A stretch of 64,000 nt of DNA from Xanthobacter dioxanivorans (GCF_016807805.1 NZ_CP063362.1:2221001-2285000), one strand, 5' to 3'; numbered from the stretch's first letter, positions 27,457 to 37,711 are shown. The notes: a model not told the origin generated them from the letters alone. Program-made: numbers and translations.

Positions 27457-29525
27457 TCATCCGATCTCGATGACCACATTGCCGTACCCGTCGAGGCGAG
27501 CGGTGCAATCCGGCGGCACGACGGACGTGCCCTCGTATTCCTCGATCACCAGCGGCCCCTGGCGCGGTTCCGCGGATAGATCGGCGCGTCCGATCACCGC
27601 CGTATCGTGCCGGCCAAGCCCACCGAAATAGACCTGGCGGCGGCTTTCCGGCGCGCGGCGCGCGGCGGCCAGCAGCTTTTCGGCGTCGAGCGTCGGCGGA
27701 CGCTCGGGCGGCACGCGGGCAGCAAGGCGCAAGGCGACGATTTCCTTCGGATGCTCCGGAGGCAGACGGTGGCCATACGTGGCTTCATGCTCGGCATCGA
27801 AGCGTCGCCCAACCTCGGCGAAGTCCGGCGCGCCGGACTTCTGCGTCACCGCGACGGAAAGCTCGAAGGCCTGCCCGGCGTAGCGCACATCGATCCGCCG
27901 TTCCATCTCCACGCGTCGACGCTCGACCTTCAGTTCCGCGACCGCCGCCGCCTCCAGTTCCTCGAACATGTCCGTCACCTCCGCGGCGGGGGCCGCCGCG
28001 AGGCGGCAGAGGAACCCGCGCGAGAGCGCGAGTTCCAGGTCCGCGAACAGCAGCCCGACGGCGCTGAACACGCCGGCGGCGGGCGGCACCACCACGCGCC
28101 GGATGCCGAGCGCGCGGGCGAGGTCGGCGGCATAGAGGCCGCCGCCCCCGCCGAAGGCGAACAGGGTGAAGTCGCGTGGATCGCGGCCGCGAAACGTCGT
28201 CACCGCCTTGACCGCTCGCATCATGGTGGTCGCCGCAAGCTGCACCACACCGTAGGCCAGATCTTCGAGGTCGCGGCCATCGGACACCGAGGCGAGGGCG
28301 CGACGGGCGGCATCGGCATCGATGGGTACCGTGCCTCCGGCAATGGCTTCCGGGCTCAGATAGCCCAGAACCACGTTGGCGTCGGTGACGGTCGGCGCCG
28401 TGCCGCCACGGCCGTAGCAGGCCGGCCCGGGCCGGGCTCCGGCGCTGTGCGGGCCGACCTTCAGGTGGCCCGCGCCGTCGCGCCAGATCAGCGACCCGCC
28501 GCCTGCTCCCACTTCGGACACATCGATCACCGGCAGCTTCAGGGCATAGCCGCCGCCCTTGACGAGGCGGCTCGAAAGCGAGATGCCCCGCCCACCTCAT
28601 ACTCGTCGGTGGAGATGTGCCGCCCCTTCTCGATCACCGCCGCCTTGGCGGTGGTGCCGCCCATGTCGAGCGTTATGATGTCGTCATATCCGGACAGCGC
28701 GCCCAGCCGGGCGGCCCCGATCACCCCCGCCGCCGGACCGCTTTCCACCACCTGGGCGGGCTTGGCGATGACCGAGGCGATGTCCAGCAGACCGCCGCTC
28801 GATTGCATCATGCGCAGTGGCGCAGCAATGCCGGCGGCCTGGAGCTGCTGCGTCAGCGAGCCGAGATAGGCCTCCACCGTCGGCCCCACATAGGCGTTGA
28901 TGACGGTGGTGCTGGTGCGTTCGTATTCCCGCACCTCGGGCAGGACGTCCACCGACAGGGTCAGGAAGCGTCCCGGCAGCAAGGCGCGCAGCAGTTCACC
29001 GGCCCGCCGCTCGTGCGCCGGATTGGCGAAGGAGTTCAGGAAGCAGACGCAAACGGCCTCGATGTCCGCAGCAATCATGGCCTCCGCGATGGCTTCGAAT
29101 GCCCCCTCGTCGAGCGGCGTCACCACGCTGCCATCGGCGGCGACGCGCTCCCGGACCTCGAAGCGGTGGCGCCGCGGAACAAGCGGCTCCGGCTTGCGAT
29201 AGAGCGGCTCATACAGGCGGGGCACCCGGATGCGCCGCAGCTCCAGCACGTCCCGGAAGCCCTCGGTGGTCACCAGCGCGGTGCGCGCGCCCTTGCCTTC
29301 GAGGATGGCATTCGTCGCCACCGTGGAAGCGTGCAGGAACTCCACGATTGCGGCGGGTGGGAGAGCGGCGCGCTCCAGGATCTGACGGCAGCCGTCGAGG
29401 ATGCCGAGCGCGTAATCCTGTGGCGTCGACGGCACCTTGGCGGTGGCGAGGGCCCCCGCCTCCGACAGCAGCGCGACGTCGGTGAAGGTTCCGCCGATAT
29501 CGGCGGCCAGTCGAAAGCCGGTCAT
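27457..29525 (-). CDS. Hydantoinase A/oxoprolinase family protein, frameshifted
   Basis: About 690 residues in two frames. The first (from MTGFRLAADIGGTFTDVALL at 29525) has the ASKHA ATPase phosphate-1 motif DIGGTFTD and continues through LHASTVATNAILEG and ITLDMGGTTAKAA to DEYEVGG. It slips at the four-base C run on the plus strand (28586-28589). Adding one base gives VGGGISLSSRLVKGG and rejoins the second frame with IDVSEVGAGGGSLIWRD and FAFGGGGGLYAADLARALG. HyuA supplies ATP-dependent activation with HyuB. It lies between the TRAP permease gene (upstream) and HyuB. Confidence 0.88.
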
Positions 29526-29556
29526 GGAATGCTCTGCAAAGGGGAGGTTGGTTGCG

Positions 29557-30867
29557 TCACGGCTGCAGCAGGTTCGGCAGCCACATGACGATGCCGGGCC
29601 AGATGGTCAGCACCGCGAGGCAAGCCAGCATGAGAATGCCGAACGGAGCCGAAGCCTTCGCCACCCGGGACAGGGGTTGGCCGGTGAGCCCCTGCAACAC
29701 GAACAGGTTGAATCCCACCGGCGGGGTGATCTGCCCCAGCTCCACCATGATGACCAGGAACACGCCGAACCATAAGGGATCGAAGCCCGCCGCGGTAATC
29801 AGCGGCAGAACCACCGGCATGGTCATCACGGTGATGGATACGCCGTCCAGGAAGCATCCGAGCACGAGGTAGAGCACGCCGATGGCGATGATGAGCTGGT
29901 ACGGCCCCAGCCCGCTCTGCTGAACCACGTGGGCGAGGTCGTTGGGGATGTGCAGATACGCCAGCGTCGTGGAGAGCAGCGACGCCGAGATCATGATGGA
30001 CAGGATCATGCAGGAACTGCGGACCGCCGCCAGCGCCGACTCCTGTGCCAGCCCCCAGGACAACTGCCGGGTCAGGGCCGCGATGGCGAAGGTCGCGCCG
30101 ACGCCAACAGCCGCTGCCTCCGTGGGGGTTGCGATGCCCGTATAGATGGACCCCATGACGACGATGATGAGCAGAAGGACAGGCCATAGCCCGAGCATCG
30201 CCCGCGCCGCTTCGCCGACGCCGAGGCTGATCTCCTCCGCGGGGGAGAGGCTTGGCTTCAGCCAGCACCGCACCGCGATGAAACAGGAGAAAACGCCCGC
30301 GATGATGAAGCCGGGAACGAAGCCGGCGATGAACAGCTTCGCGATGGAGACCTCGGCGATGACGCCATAGACGATCATCACGATGGACGGCGGAATGAGC
30401 AGGCCAAGGCTGCCGGCGGCCGCGAGCGACCCGATGGTGAGATCGACGTCGTAGCCGCGTTGCGCGAGCGCCTTGGTGGTGATCTTGCCCACTGTCGCGG
30501 CGGTGGCCGCGCTCGATCCGCACACGGCGCCGAACAGCGTGCAGCCGGACACGTTGGTGTGCAGCAGGCGTCCCGGCACGCAGTTGGCGAGCGGCGAAAG
30601 TCCCCGGAAGAGGCGCTCCGCCACATCCGTGCGGAAGACGATCTCGCCCATCCATATGAACAGCGGCAGGGCCGACAGCTCCCAGCCGGTGGAACTGCGG
30701 AACATCGCGGTCTTGGCCAGCACCGCGATGCGGTCGATGGGGAAATCGAGAAGGATCAGGAGACTGCTTACGCTGACAAGCAGCACCCCGGCGAAGATCC
30801 AGACACCGGCTCCGAGAAAGGCGAAGACCAGCAGGGACACGGAGAGGCTGAGGCTATATGCGCCCAT
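29557..30867 (-). CDS. TRAP transporter large permease (DctM-like)
   Basis: 436 residues, about 12 hydrophobic segments. DctM signatures: PLFIWMGEIVFRTDVAERLF, then GAVCGSSAATAATVGKI (the SSxAT segment at the transport site) and SLGLLIPPSIVMIVYGV, with a second SITVMTMPVVLPLI and MVELGQITPPVGFNLFV near the C-terminus. It pairs with the small permease and periplasmic binding protein encoded just upstream, using a sodium gradient for uptake of an organic acid. Followed 31 bases later by HyuA, so transport and hydrolysis share a transcript. Confidence 0.93.
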   Translation of the reverse strand: MGAYSLSLSVSLLVFAFLGAGVWIFAGVLLVSVSSLLILLDFPIDRIAVLAKTAMFRSSTGWELSALPLFIWMGEIVFRTDVAERLFRGLSPLANCVPGRLLHTNVSGCTLFGAVCGSSAATAATVGKITTKALAQRGYDVDLTIGSLAAAGSLGLLIPPSIVMIVYGVIAEVSIAKLFIAGFVPGFIIAGVFSCFIAVRCWLKPSLSPAEEISLGVGEAARAMLGLWPVLLLIIVVMGSIYTGIATPTEAAAVGVGATFAIAALTRQLSWGLAQESALAAVRSSCMILSIMISASLLSTTLAYLHIPNDLAHVVQQSGLGPYQLIIAIGVLYLVLGCFLDGVSITVMTMPVVLPLITAAGFDPLWFGVFLVIMVELGQITPPVGFNLFVLQGLTGQPLSRVAKASAPFGILMLACLAVLTIWPGIVMWLPNLLQP

Positions 30868-30897
30868 GAGGTTACTCCCTGGCTTCTGCCAGCGGGA

Positions 30898-31428
30898 TTA
30901 TTCGGTCGCGACGTCCGCCACGGCGATCGGCGCGTCGGGATCGACGGCGAGCCGCAGCGCGTAGGCCGCGAGTTGCAAGGCAAGAAGGCCGAGACCGAAT
31001 GCGAAGATCGCTTCCGGTATCCAGAGCGGGACTTCCAGCAGCCCCGTGCTGACCGTGTGCTCCCTGAAGCTGCGCATGGTCGACAGAACGAAGGTCCGCG
31101 TCAGCAGGAACACCGGGAGCAGCGTCACCAGCGCGCACATGATTTCTGCAACGCGGCGGGCCGACGGCGAGAGACGCGCGAGCACCAGTTGCACCCGGAT
31201 CATCTCGCCCCGCCGCAAGGTGCCCGCCATGGCGAGCACCGTCATGGAGCCGACCCCGTATCCCACCACCTCGTCCACGGCGTAGGTGGAGGTGGCGAAG
31301 ACGTTGCGCAGGAATATCTCCAGCAGGATGTGGCCCGTGGCGATGGCCAGTATCACGGCTGCCGCCGCCATCGCCACGGTGCCGAGCAGCCCGGCCATCC
31401 GGTCAAGCATGCGGGCTGCGGACTTCAT
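30898..31428 (-). CDS. TRAP transporter small permease (DctQ-like)
   Basis: 176 residues with four hydrophobic helices and the DctQ-type RNVFATSTYAVDEVVGYG segment between helices 2 and 3. Its ATG overlaps the stop of the binding-protein gene (ATGA), and the large-permease gene follows 30 bases downstream. Complete in length. Confidence 0.88.
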   Translation of the reverse strand: MKSAARMLDRMAGLLGTVAMAAAAVILAIATGHILLEIFLRNVFATSTYAVDEVVGYGVGSMTVLAMAGTLRRGEMIRVQLVLARLSPSARRVAEIMCALVTLLPVFLLTRTFVLSTMRSFREHTVSTGLLEVPLWIPEAIFAFGLGLLALQLAAYALRLAVDPDAPIAVADVATE

Positions 31429-32447
31429 TGATGACCGACCTTCTGCGCGAAGGTGTCGAGGATCGACTTGCCGTTGGCGCGGGTCTTGTCCAGCCAGTCC
31501 TTGATGGCCGGCTCGCGTGCCTTGGCGAGCGCGTCAAGGAAGGCGGGCGGCGCGTCTTTGACGATCTCGGTCTTGTTCTCGCGCAGAACGTCGTAATTCT
31601 TCGCTTCCCAGGTGCGCACGGCAGTCCAGTCCCGGGCCTCGGCGGCGGAACCTGCGTCCATCACCGCCTTTTGCTGGGCCGGCGAGAGCTTGCCGAACGC
31701 ATCGGCGTTCACGGCCGTGATGTTGAGAGGGAAGGCGTAGCCGAGGTCGTTGAAGACGGGGGTGAATTCCCAGAGCTTCAGGGACCGCCCGCCATCGGCG
31801 GAGGTCAGCACGGCGGCGAGGTTGCCGGTGCCGAGCTGGGGCACCACGTCGCTGAAGCTGACCTGCAGCGGCGCCGCGCCGAGGTTCTTGAACGTGATCG
31901 TGCCGTTCACGTCATAGGTGCGGATCTTCAGGCCCTTCAGGTCATCAACGGTGCGCAGCGGCTTCTTGGCCCAGATGCCCGTGGGCGGGAACGGAGAGGA
32001 ATACAGCAGCTTCTGCCCGTTCCGTGCCAGAGCCTCCTCGTAGGCCGGGCGCGCCACGTCGTAGAGCAGCTTGGCCTCGTCGAGATTGCGGGCGACGAAG
32101 GGGAGCGAGGACAGCAGGAAAACGGGTTCCTGGCCCGAGAAGGCGCCGGCGAGGCTCTGGGCCAGCGGCAGCACGCCGTCGCGCACGGCGTTGAGGTGGT
32201 CCTTGTTCTTGAAGCCGAGCGCGCCGCCGTGGTGGACGGTGATGACCACCTGCCCGTTGGTGGCCTTGGCGACGTCCTCGGCGAACGCGATGGCGCCTTC
32301 GCCGGGCAGCGAGTTGGCGCGGTCCTCCATGGACATGTCCCACTTCACCGTCTGCGCTGCCGCCGGCAGCGTTCCGAGGGCGAAGGCACACAGCGCCGCC
32401 GCCAGCGTTTGGCCGCGGCGCGCGCCGGGCAATGTCTCGACCAACAT
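31425..32447 (-). CDS. TRAP transporter substrate-binding protein (DctP-like)
   Basis: 340 residues. A signal peptide ends near LPAAAQ. The DctP fold is seen in SLPGEGAIAFAEDVAKATNGQVVITVHHGGALG, VFLLSSLPFVA and the conserved LKGLKIRTYDVNGT segment with the Arg that normally pairs with a ligand carboxylate. Encoded first in the TRAP set. The ligand is presumably a cyclic imide or acid handled by the hydantoinase pair, by context only. Confidence 0.92.
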   Translation of the reverse strand: MLVETLPGARRGQTLAAALCAFALGTLPAAAQTVKWDMSMEDRANSLPGEGAIAFAEDVAKATNGQVVITVHHGGALGFKNKDHLNAVRDGVLPLAQSLAGAFSGQEPVFLLSSLPFVARNLDEAKLLYDVARPAYEEALARNGQKLLYSSPFPPTGIWAKKPLRTVDDLKGLKIRTYDVNGTITFKNLGAAPLQVSFSDVVPQLGTGNLAAVLTSADGGRSLKLWEFTPVFNDLGYAFPLNITAVNADAFGKLSPAQQKAVMDAGSAAEARDWTAVRTWEAKNYDVLRENKTEIVKDAPPAFLDALAKAREPAIKDWLDKTRANGKSILDTFAQKVGHQ

Positions 32448-32483
32448 GTCAGTCCCCTTTCTGGTTCGCCCCGGAAGCGGGCG

Positions 32484-33634
32484 CTATTGCCGGAAGGTCG
32501 CGAGCTTGTGCTCGTCTATGGTGATGCCGAGGCCGGGCCCCTCCGGCGGGCGAATCCCCCCGCCTTGTAGGGAAATGCCTCGACGATGATGTCGTCCTCG
32601 AAATATGCCCCGCCGACCTGGCATGGATGCTTGCCCGCGGGGGCCGAGACAGGGATCACGGCCGGTAGCGTGACGGCGGGACACGACAGCGCGAAATGCA
32701 CATTTGCCGCGTTGCCGACCCCGGACTCGATGGAGCCGTTCACATCGCACGGCAGGCCCGCCGCCTCGGCGATGGCGGCCACGGCCGCGGCGGCGCGCAG
32801 TCCTCCGGCCTTTGCAAGATAGATGGAGATGCAGTCGGCTGCGCCAGCCTGCACGAGGTCGAGCGCGTCCCGGGGCGTCCAGCAGCTCTCGTCGGCCACC
32901 ACCGGGATCGGCGTGCCCCGCGTCACCGCCGCCATGTGGGCGAGACCGCGGGCCGGCTGCTCCACATAGGAGAGTTCCCCGACGGCAAAGCGCGAAAGGA
33001 CCGCGAGAGCGGTCTTGGAAGTGGCGTAGCCCTGGTTCGCGTCGAGCCGCAGCATCACATCCGGCCCGAGGCATGCGCGCAACGCACGCACCAGGGCGAT
33101 GTCTCGCTCGGCATCCTCGCCGCCCTTGATCTGCAGGGCCCGGATGCCGTCCGCCACTGCGCCCTGGGCTTCTGCCATGGCGTCATCGTGCGGCATCAGG
33201 CCGACCATGTGGGCCACCTGGACCGTGTCGCGCACCTGCCCGCCGAGCAGCCGGTACACGGGTTGGCCCACCATCTTGCCCCAGATGTCGTGCAGCGCCA
33301 TTTCCACCGCGCATTTGGCGTAGGTATGTCCGACCACCACGCGCTCCATCGCCGCCGCCGCCTCGGCGATGTTGCACGGGTCGCGGCCCAGGAGCACGGG
33401 GGCGAGCTGGGCCTCCACAATGGTGCAGACCGTTTCCCGCGTCTCGCCGGCGCGCCGGCCGAAATCGCCGCCCCAATCCGGCAGCGGCACCGCCTCGCCA
33501 TGGCCCACGACGCCGACATCGGTGGTGACGCGCACCAGCACGAAATGCCCAAGCCCCTTGTGCAGGCCGTTCCAACGGAATTCGCGGCGGACCGGAAGTT
33601 TGAACGGAATGGCTTCGACACCGGTAATCTTCAT
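32484..33634 (-). CDS. Mandelate racemase/muconate lactonizing enzyme family protein, C-terminally frameshifted
   Basis: About 383 residues once repaired, starting MKITGVEAIPFKLP at 33634. The enolase-superfamily capping domain is followed by a barrel with the catalytic KxK-like ALQIKGGED, metal ligands in MLRLDANQGY and YVEQPARG, VVADESCWT and CDVNGSIESGVGNAANVH. The C-terminus slips at a six-base C run (plus strand 32556-32561), ending at 32516. One added base gives GGIRPPEGPGLGITIDEHKL, the family's expected G-G-I...P...PGLG tail, stopping at 32484. It likely isomerises or dehydrates the TRAP-imported acid. It begins 187 bases from the divergent XRE-cupin regulator. Confidence 0.86.
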
Positions 33635-33820
33635 GACGGGCTCTTCCGCTCTCGCTTGTGGCCTACAGGAAAAGTCAGGAAATAATTTTCCGCAAGGAAA
33701 AATTGCAGGATTTTTTCTCACGCATGCCTTTTAAGCAAAATGCGGAAAATATAAGCTCGTCGCGGCCGATCGCGAGGCTTGCACTGGCGGTTCTGGCGCC
33801 GGGGCAGCGGGAGAAGTTTG

Positions 33821-34512
33821 GTGACGCAGGAATATGGCGACGGCCACGAGCAAATCGGTCCGCACCTCAAGCGGACGCGCAAGGCCCGGAAGCTGACGCT
33901 GACGGCGGTGGGACAGATGACAGGCGTTTCCGCCTCTGCCCTCTCCAAGATAGAGAATGGCCTCGTCTCGCCGTCGTTCGACATTATCAAGCGCATCTGC
34001 GACGGCCTCGGCCTGCCGATCGAGGATCTGGTGGCGCCGGGGGCCCGCAGGATCAGCCGCAGGTTCTCGGCCGGAAGACGACCACACGGGGCGGCGAAGG
34101 CGCGCATTTCACCAGCGGGCAGTATGACTATCGGGCGCATGCGACGGAACTGTCCCGCAAGGGAATGGTGCCGCTGGAGATGCTGGTGCGCGCGCGCTCC
34201 GTAGAGGAATTCGACCATTGGAGCCAGCACAACGGCGAGGAGTTCGTCTACGTGCTGTCCGGGGCGATCGAGGTGCACACGGAGTTCTACGCGCCGTTCC
34301 GGCTGGAGGCGGGAGAAAGCGCCTATTTCGACAGCTCGATGGCCCACCTCTACGTGTCGGTGACACAGGAAGACGCGCGCGTTCTCTCGGTGTCCTACGA
34401 CCCGGAGCAGGGAAAGCGCCACGTCTCCGCCTTCATGAATGCATCGGCCCGCCCCATCTCCGCCGCCGCCAAGACGCCGGCCTCCCGCCGGAAAGGGGCT
34501 GCGCGCGCATAG
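33821..34512 (+). CDS. XRE-family regulator with C-terminal cupin, frameshifted
   Basis: About 230 residues when repaired. A GTG start at 33821 follows a GGGAGAAG box. The Cro/CI helix-turn-helix occupies the N-terminus (RKLTLTAVGQMTGVSASALSKIENGLVSPSFDIIKRICDGLGL), and after a short linker a cupin beta-barrel reads FVYVLSGAIEVHTEFYAPFRLEAGESAYFDSSMAHLYVSV. The two parts lie in different frames: the first frame runs out after RRFSAG near 34072 and the second picks up as TTTRGGEGAHFTSGQYDY. A one-base loss in the GG at 34072-34073 would explain it. Divergent from the racemase-TRAP-hydantoinase operon, its likely target. Confidence 0.82.
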
Positions 34513-34636
34513 GTCCACGCATCCCGCGAAGGGTGCCGCGCTGATGTTGGACGTCGATGCGAGGTGAGTGCCCTGGATGAGTGGTCTGGTCGGGCGCGGA
34601 ACCGGGCCGGGGCCTTCAGCAAGGCCCGCCGCTCCC

Positions 34637-34790
34637 ACGCGGCGCAAGGTCGGCGCCACTATCGCCGCCGAGAACGGCGCGACGGAGCATCAGCTAATGG
34701 CGATCTATGGGTGGGAAAGCCCGAAGCAGGCGGCCGTATACATCAGAAGGCCAACCACAAGCGCCTCACCGGCGCCCCCATGCACCTGAC
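34637..34790 (+). pseudogene. Tyrosine recombinase (integrase), C-terminal remnant
   Basis: About 35 clear codons (RRKVGATIAAENGATEHQLMAIYGWESPKQAAVYI) match the end of phage-type integrases, including the H/W helix region and the catalytic Tyr in AAVYI. The frame then slips by one base into KANHKRLTGAPMHLTVP. The R and HxxR half is missing. It marks an old integration end next to the XRE regulator and accessory DNA that follows. Confidence 0.6.
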
Positions 34791-35074
34791 GGTGCCTGCC
34801 AAACGGCGAACAAATCTTTCCCTCTTGTCCCATCCCACCGTCTCCGGCGGGAAAGGATGCGCGAAAACATCAATGTTTTCATATGTTTGGGAAAGGGATG
34901 GTGCCAGGAGAGGACTCAAATTAATTCACTATCGTATTGATATTATTTCGTAAATTTTAGTGTGGATAATATCGACGCCTACGAATATGCCTACACGACA
35001 GGTTGCAGAAGGGGTTCGATGCCTCTTTTGAAATAATCTTGCGAAAATTTGCTTTCGCGCGCACGAGAACGCAA
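34791..35074. other. AT-richer intergenic stretch
   Basis: No gene recognised. The part from about 34915 to 35050 is clearly AT-rich compared with its surroundings, as expected for promoter or foreign DNA, and lies between the integrase remnant and the XRE regulator. Confidence 0.4.
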
Positions 35075-35089
35075 GGGGCCTAAAGCCCC
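35075..35089 (-). terminator. Weak hairpin after the XRE regulator
   Basis: A 5-bp GC stem (GGGGC, loop CTAAA, GCCCC) seven bases beyond the regulator's stop codon on the minus strand. No long U tract, so termination would be weak. Confidence 0.35.
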
Positions 35090-35095
35090 CCTCCC

Positions 35096-35467
35096 CTACC
35101 CTTTTTCAGCTTTCGCCGCAGCCGCCTTCTCGCCCTGCAGGCGCAGGATGACTTCGACCTGCTGAACCGCGATGGCCAGCTCGTAGTCGTCCAAATTGTT
35201 CACGGCCGACACCATGCGGTCGATCAGCTTCGAGCGCTCCGTCGGCTCGGGCAGGTCTTCAGGCTCGCGCTTCACGCCGAGCAGCGCATCCGGCGTCGTG
35301 CCCAGCGCCTTCGATATCTTCACCAGCGTCGCCAAGTCCGGCTCCCTCGCCCCGCTCACATAATGGAAGTAGCGACGCTCGTTCAGGCCGGCCCGGCGGG
35401 CGGCTTCGGCGTTGGACAGATGGAGCGCCGCGGCACGGGCTCGAAGATTGGCTGCAAAGAGATCCAT
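35096..35467 (-). CDS. Small XRE-family HTH regulator
   Basis: 123 residues from MDLFAANLRARAAAL at 35467; the frame opens 132 bases earlier without support. Residues about 5-60 are a Cro/CI helix-turn-helix (LSNAEAARRAGLNERRYFHYVSGAREPDLATLVKISKALGTTPDALLG), followed by a helical tail ending in a Lys/Ala-rich stretch. No ribosome-binding site is obvious. Phage- or island-repressor-like, and adjacent to an integrase remnant. Target unknown. Confidence 0.8.
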   Translation of the reverse strand: MDLFAANLRARAAALHLSNAEAARRAGLNERRYFHYVSGAREPDLATLVKISKALGTTPDALLGVKREPEDLPEPTERSKLIDRMVSAVNNLDDYELAIAVQQVEVILRLQGEKAAAAKAEKG

Positions 35468-35639
35468 GAGAACAAAATGTTCATGACACCCCTTGTGCCG
35501 TCTACGAACAAAATGTAGTTTAATAATTATCCAATATGGACACAAGCGCCATGAAAACTGCCGTCCGCTGCTATCTCGTGCGCTCCGCCAAAACTCCACC
35601 GCCGGCCCCCGCTATGCGATCGGTGCGCCGCGGCTGAAG

Positions 35640-37367
35640 ATGCCGCCCGCTCCGCCGAAGGGCACGGCCGCGCCTTTGCCCGCCCACCTCGCGACGCTGC
35701 TCTACGACGCTTACCAGCACCAACTGCGCGCCCAATACCCGCAAGCCGCCCGGGCCTATCGGAAGATCCTCCAAGCGACGCCGGACAATGCCGACGTGCT
35801 CCAACTGCTGGGCATCGTGCGTGCGCGGCAAGGCCGTGAGCGCGAGGCCATCGCGCTCTATCTCAGGGCTCTGGAGCGCCGGCCTGACGATGCCAAGGCC
35901 TGGTACAATCTGGCCTTGGCTTATGGCGCCCTCGGCGACCAGGCGCAGGCCGTGACGGCGATGACGGAGGCGTTCGTCCGCGACCCCCATCTGCCGTTGG
36001 CCGCCAATGTGCTCATCCCGGCCTTCCGGGAGCGGTGGGACTGGCGCGGCCATGCGGCGCTCTGGGCGAACGCCCGGCGGGGGGCCGTCGGGGAGAGCGC
36101 GCCCGTCATGCCGTTCCTGATGCTCCATGTGGATGATCCGGGCCTTCAGTTCGCCGCGGCCCGGCGCTTCGTCGCGGCCGATCGACCGGCGGTTCCCAAG
36201 CGGGATTTTGATCATACGGCAAGGCGCATGGCCACCGGACCGATCCGCCTCGCCTACCTGTCGGCCGACTTCCGCACCCATGCCACCACCCACCTCATCA
36301 CCCAGCTCTTCGCCCGGCACGACCGCACGCGCTTCGAGGTCACCGCCATTTCCATCGGTCCGGACGACGGCTCGCCCCAGCGCGCGGGCATCGTGGGCGC
36401 GGTGGACCGCTTCCTCGACCGCGAGAAGGCCTCTTGTGAGGCTATCGCCGAGGAGGTGTCCGCCCTCGGCATCGACATCTTCGTCGACCTCATGGGACAT
36501 AGTCGCGGCGAGCGGATGCGGACCTTCGCCAACCGGCCGGCGCCGGTGCAGGTGAACTACCTGGGCTATCCCGGCACCAGCGGCGCGCCTTTCTTCGACT
36601 ACATCATCGGTGATCCGGTGGTGCTGCCCTTTTCCCTGGCCGGCTGCTTCAGCGAGAAGATCGTGCAGTTGCCGGAGTGCTACCAGCCCAACGATCCCGG
36701 CCTGCCGGTGAGCGCGGCGGCCGACCGAGCCGCCTGCGGCCTGCCGCCGGAGGCCTTCGTCTTCTGTTGTTTCAACGTCCCGGAGAAGCTTGATCCCGAC
36801 ACCTTTTCCGCCTTCGCGCGGATCGTGTCCGCCGTGCCCGGCTCGGTGCTGTGGATCCTGGAGGGGCTCGCCGGCCGCCGGGAGAACCTCCAACGCGAGG
36901 CCGCGGCCCGCGGGCTTGATCCCTCCCGCCTGGTGTTCGCGCCCATCGTCGCGCCGCAGGCGCACCTGGCCCGTGTGGGGCTCGCGGACCTCTTCCTCGA
37001 CACCTTCCCCTATACGGCCCACACGACTTGCAGCGACGCCCTGCGGCGCGGCGTGCCGGTGGTGACCCGCTCGGGCGCCGCGTTCGCCTCGCGGGTTGCG
37101 GGCAGCCTGCTGCGGCAGGTGGACCTGGCCGACCTCGTCACCACCGACGTGACCGCCTTCGAGGCCAAGGCCATCGGCCTTGCCCGCGATCGCGCAGCCC
37201 TCGCCGCCGTGCGCGCGCGGCTGCAACGGGCCCTGCCGCATTCGCCCCTCTACGACATCGGCCGCTACACCCGGCACATGGAGCGCGCCTACGAGATCAT
37301 GGCGCAGCGCTTCAGGGCCGGCCTGCCGCCCGAGGCCTTCGCGGTGGAGCCCCTCCCGCGGGCCTGA
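35640..37367 (+). CDS. TPR protein with O-GlcNAc transferase (SPINDLY/OGT-like) domain
   Basis: 575 residues from the ATG at 35640 (GAAG spaced just before it). Two TPR motifs lie in the first 130 residues (QYPQAARAYRKILQATPDNADVLQLLGIV, then AIALYLRALERRPDDAKAWYNLALAYGALGD). The remainder is the GT41 catalytic core: IRLAYLSADFRTHATTHLI, VDLMGHSRGERMRTFANRPAPVQVNYLGYPGTSGA, QLPECYQPND and LFLDTFPYTAHTTCSDALRRGVPVVTRSG. It should transfer a sugar from a nucleotide donor to proteins or glycans. Bacterial acceptors are mostly unknown; flagellins or surface proteins are precedents. Confidence 0.88.
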   Translation: MPPAPPKGTAAPLPAHLATLLYDAYQHQLRAQYPQAARAYRKILQATPDNADVLQLLGIVRARQGREREAIALYLRALERRPDDAKAWYNLALAYGALGDQAQAVTAMTEAFVRDPHLPLAANVLIPAFRERWDWRGHAALWANARRGAVGESAPVMPFLMLHVDDPGLQFAAARRFVAADRPAVPKRDFDHTARRMATGPIRLAYLSADFRTHATTHLITQLFARHDRTRFEVTAISIGPDDGSPQRAGIVGAVDRFLDREKASCEAIAEEVSALGIDIFVDLMGHSRGERMRTFANRPAPVQVNYLGYPGTSGAPFFDYIIGDPVVLPFSLAGCFSEKIVQLPECYQPNDPGLPVSAAADRAACGLPPEAFVFCCFNVPEKLDPDTFSAFARIVSAVPGSVLWILEGLAGRRENLQREAAARGLDPSRLVFAPIVAPQAHLARVGLADLFLDTFPYTAHTTCSDALRRGVPVVTRSGAAFASRVAGSLLRQVDLADLVTTDVTAFEAKAIGLARDRAALAAVRARLQRALPHSPLYDIGRYTRHMERAYEIMAQRFRAGLPPEAFAVEPLPRA

Positions 37368-37450
37368 CGACCTACCCTCATTACGGCGCGCGAGTACGGC
37401 GCGAGAGGCATGCCGTTTGCGGCCGCTCAGAACGCGCCAGAGGCCGAAAG

Positions 37451-37711
37451 ATGCGAACGGCCGCCGTTGGCGCGCTCATGCTCGTCATGGCCGCCAGTGG
37501 CCGCTCTGTGCACGCGCAGCTGATGCCGGCCGAGTGGATTGGCGTGCGGGCGCCGAGCGGGGGGCCATCCGGTCTGTTCGATCGATCCCAGCCCGAACGC
37601 AGCACCGCCGGAGTTGACCCATACCTGTCCCTCGACTGCCCTTTCAGCGACGTCCGCTCTGCGCCCCCATATCGGTCATTCAGTCGCTCTGATGCCAATC
37701 CCGATAGCTGA
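37451..37711 (+). CDS. Short secreted-type ORF, possibly a truncated gene
   Basis: 86 codons. The first 23 residues (MRTAAVGALMLVMAASGRSVHAQ) look like a Sec signal peptide with AHAQ-like cleavage, followed by LMPAEWIGVRAPSGGPSG and then sequence with no familiar pattern. A GGCCGAAAG box sits just before the ATG. The change of character after residue 45 suggests the 5' end of a secreted protein joined to unrelated DNA. Function unknown. Confidence 0.35.
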   Translation: MRTAAVGALMLVMAASGRSVHAQLMPAEWIGVRAPSGGPSGLFDRSQPERSTAGVDPYLSLDCPFSDVRSAPPYRSFSRSDANPDS

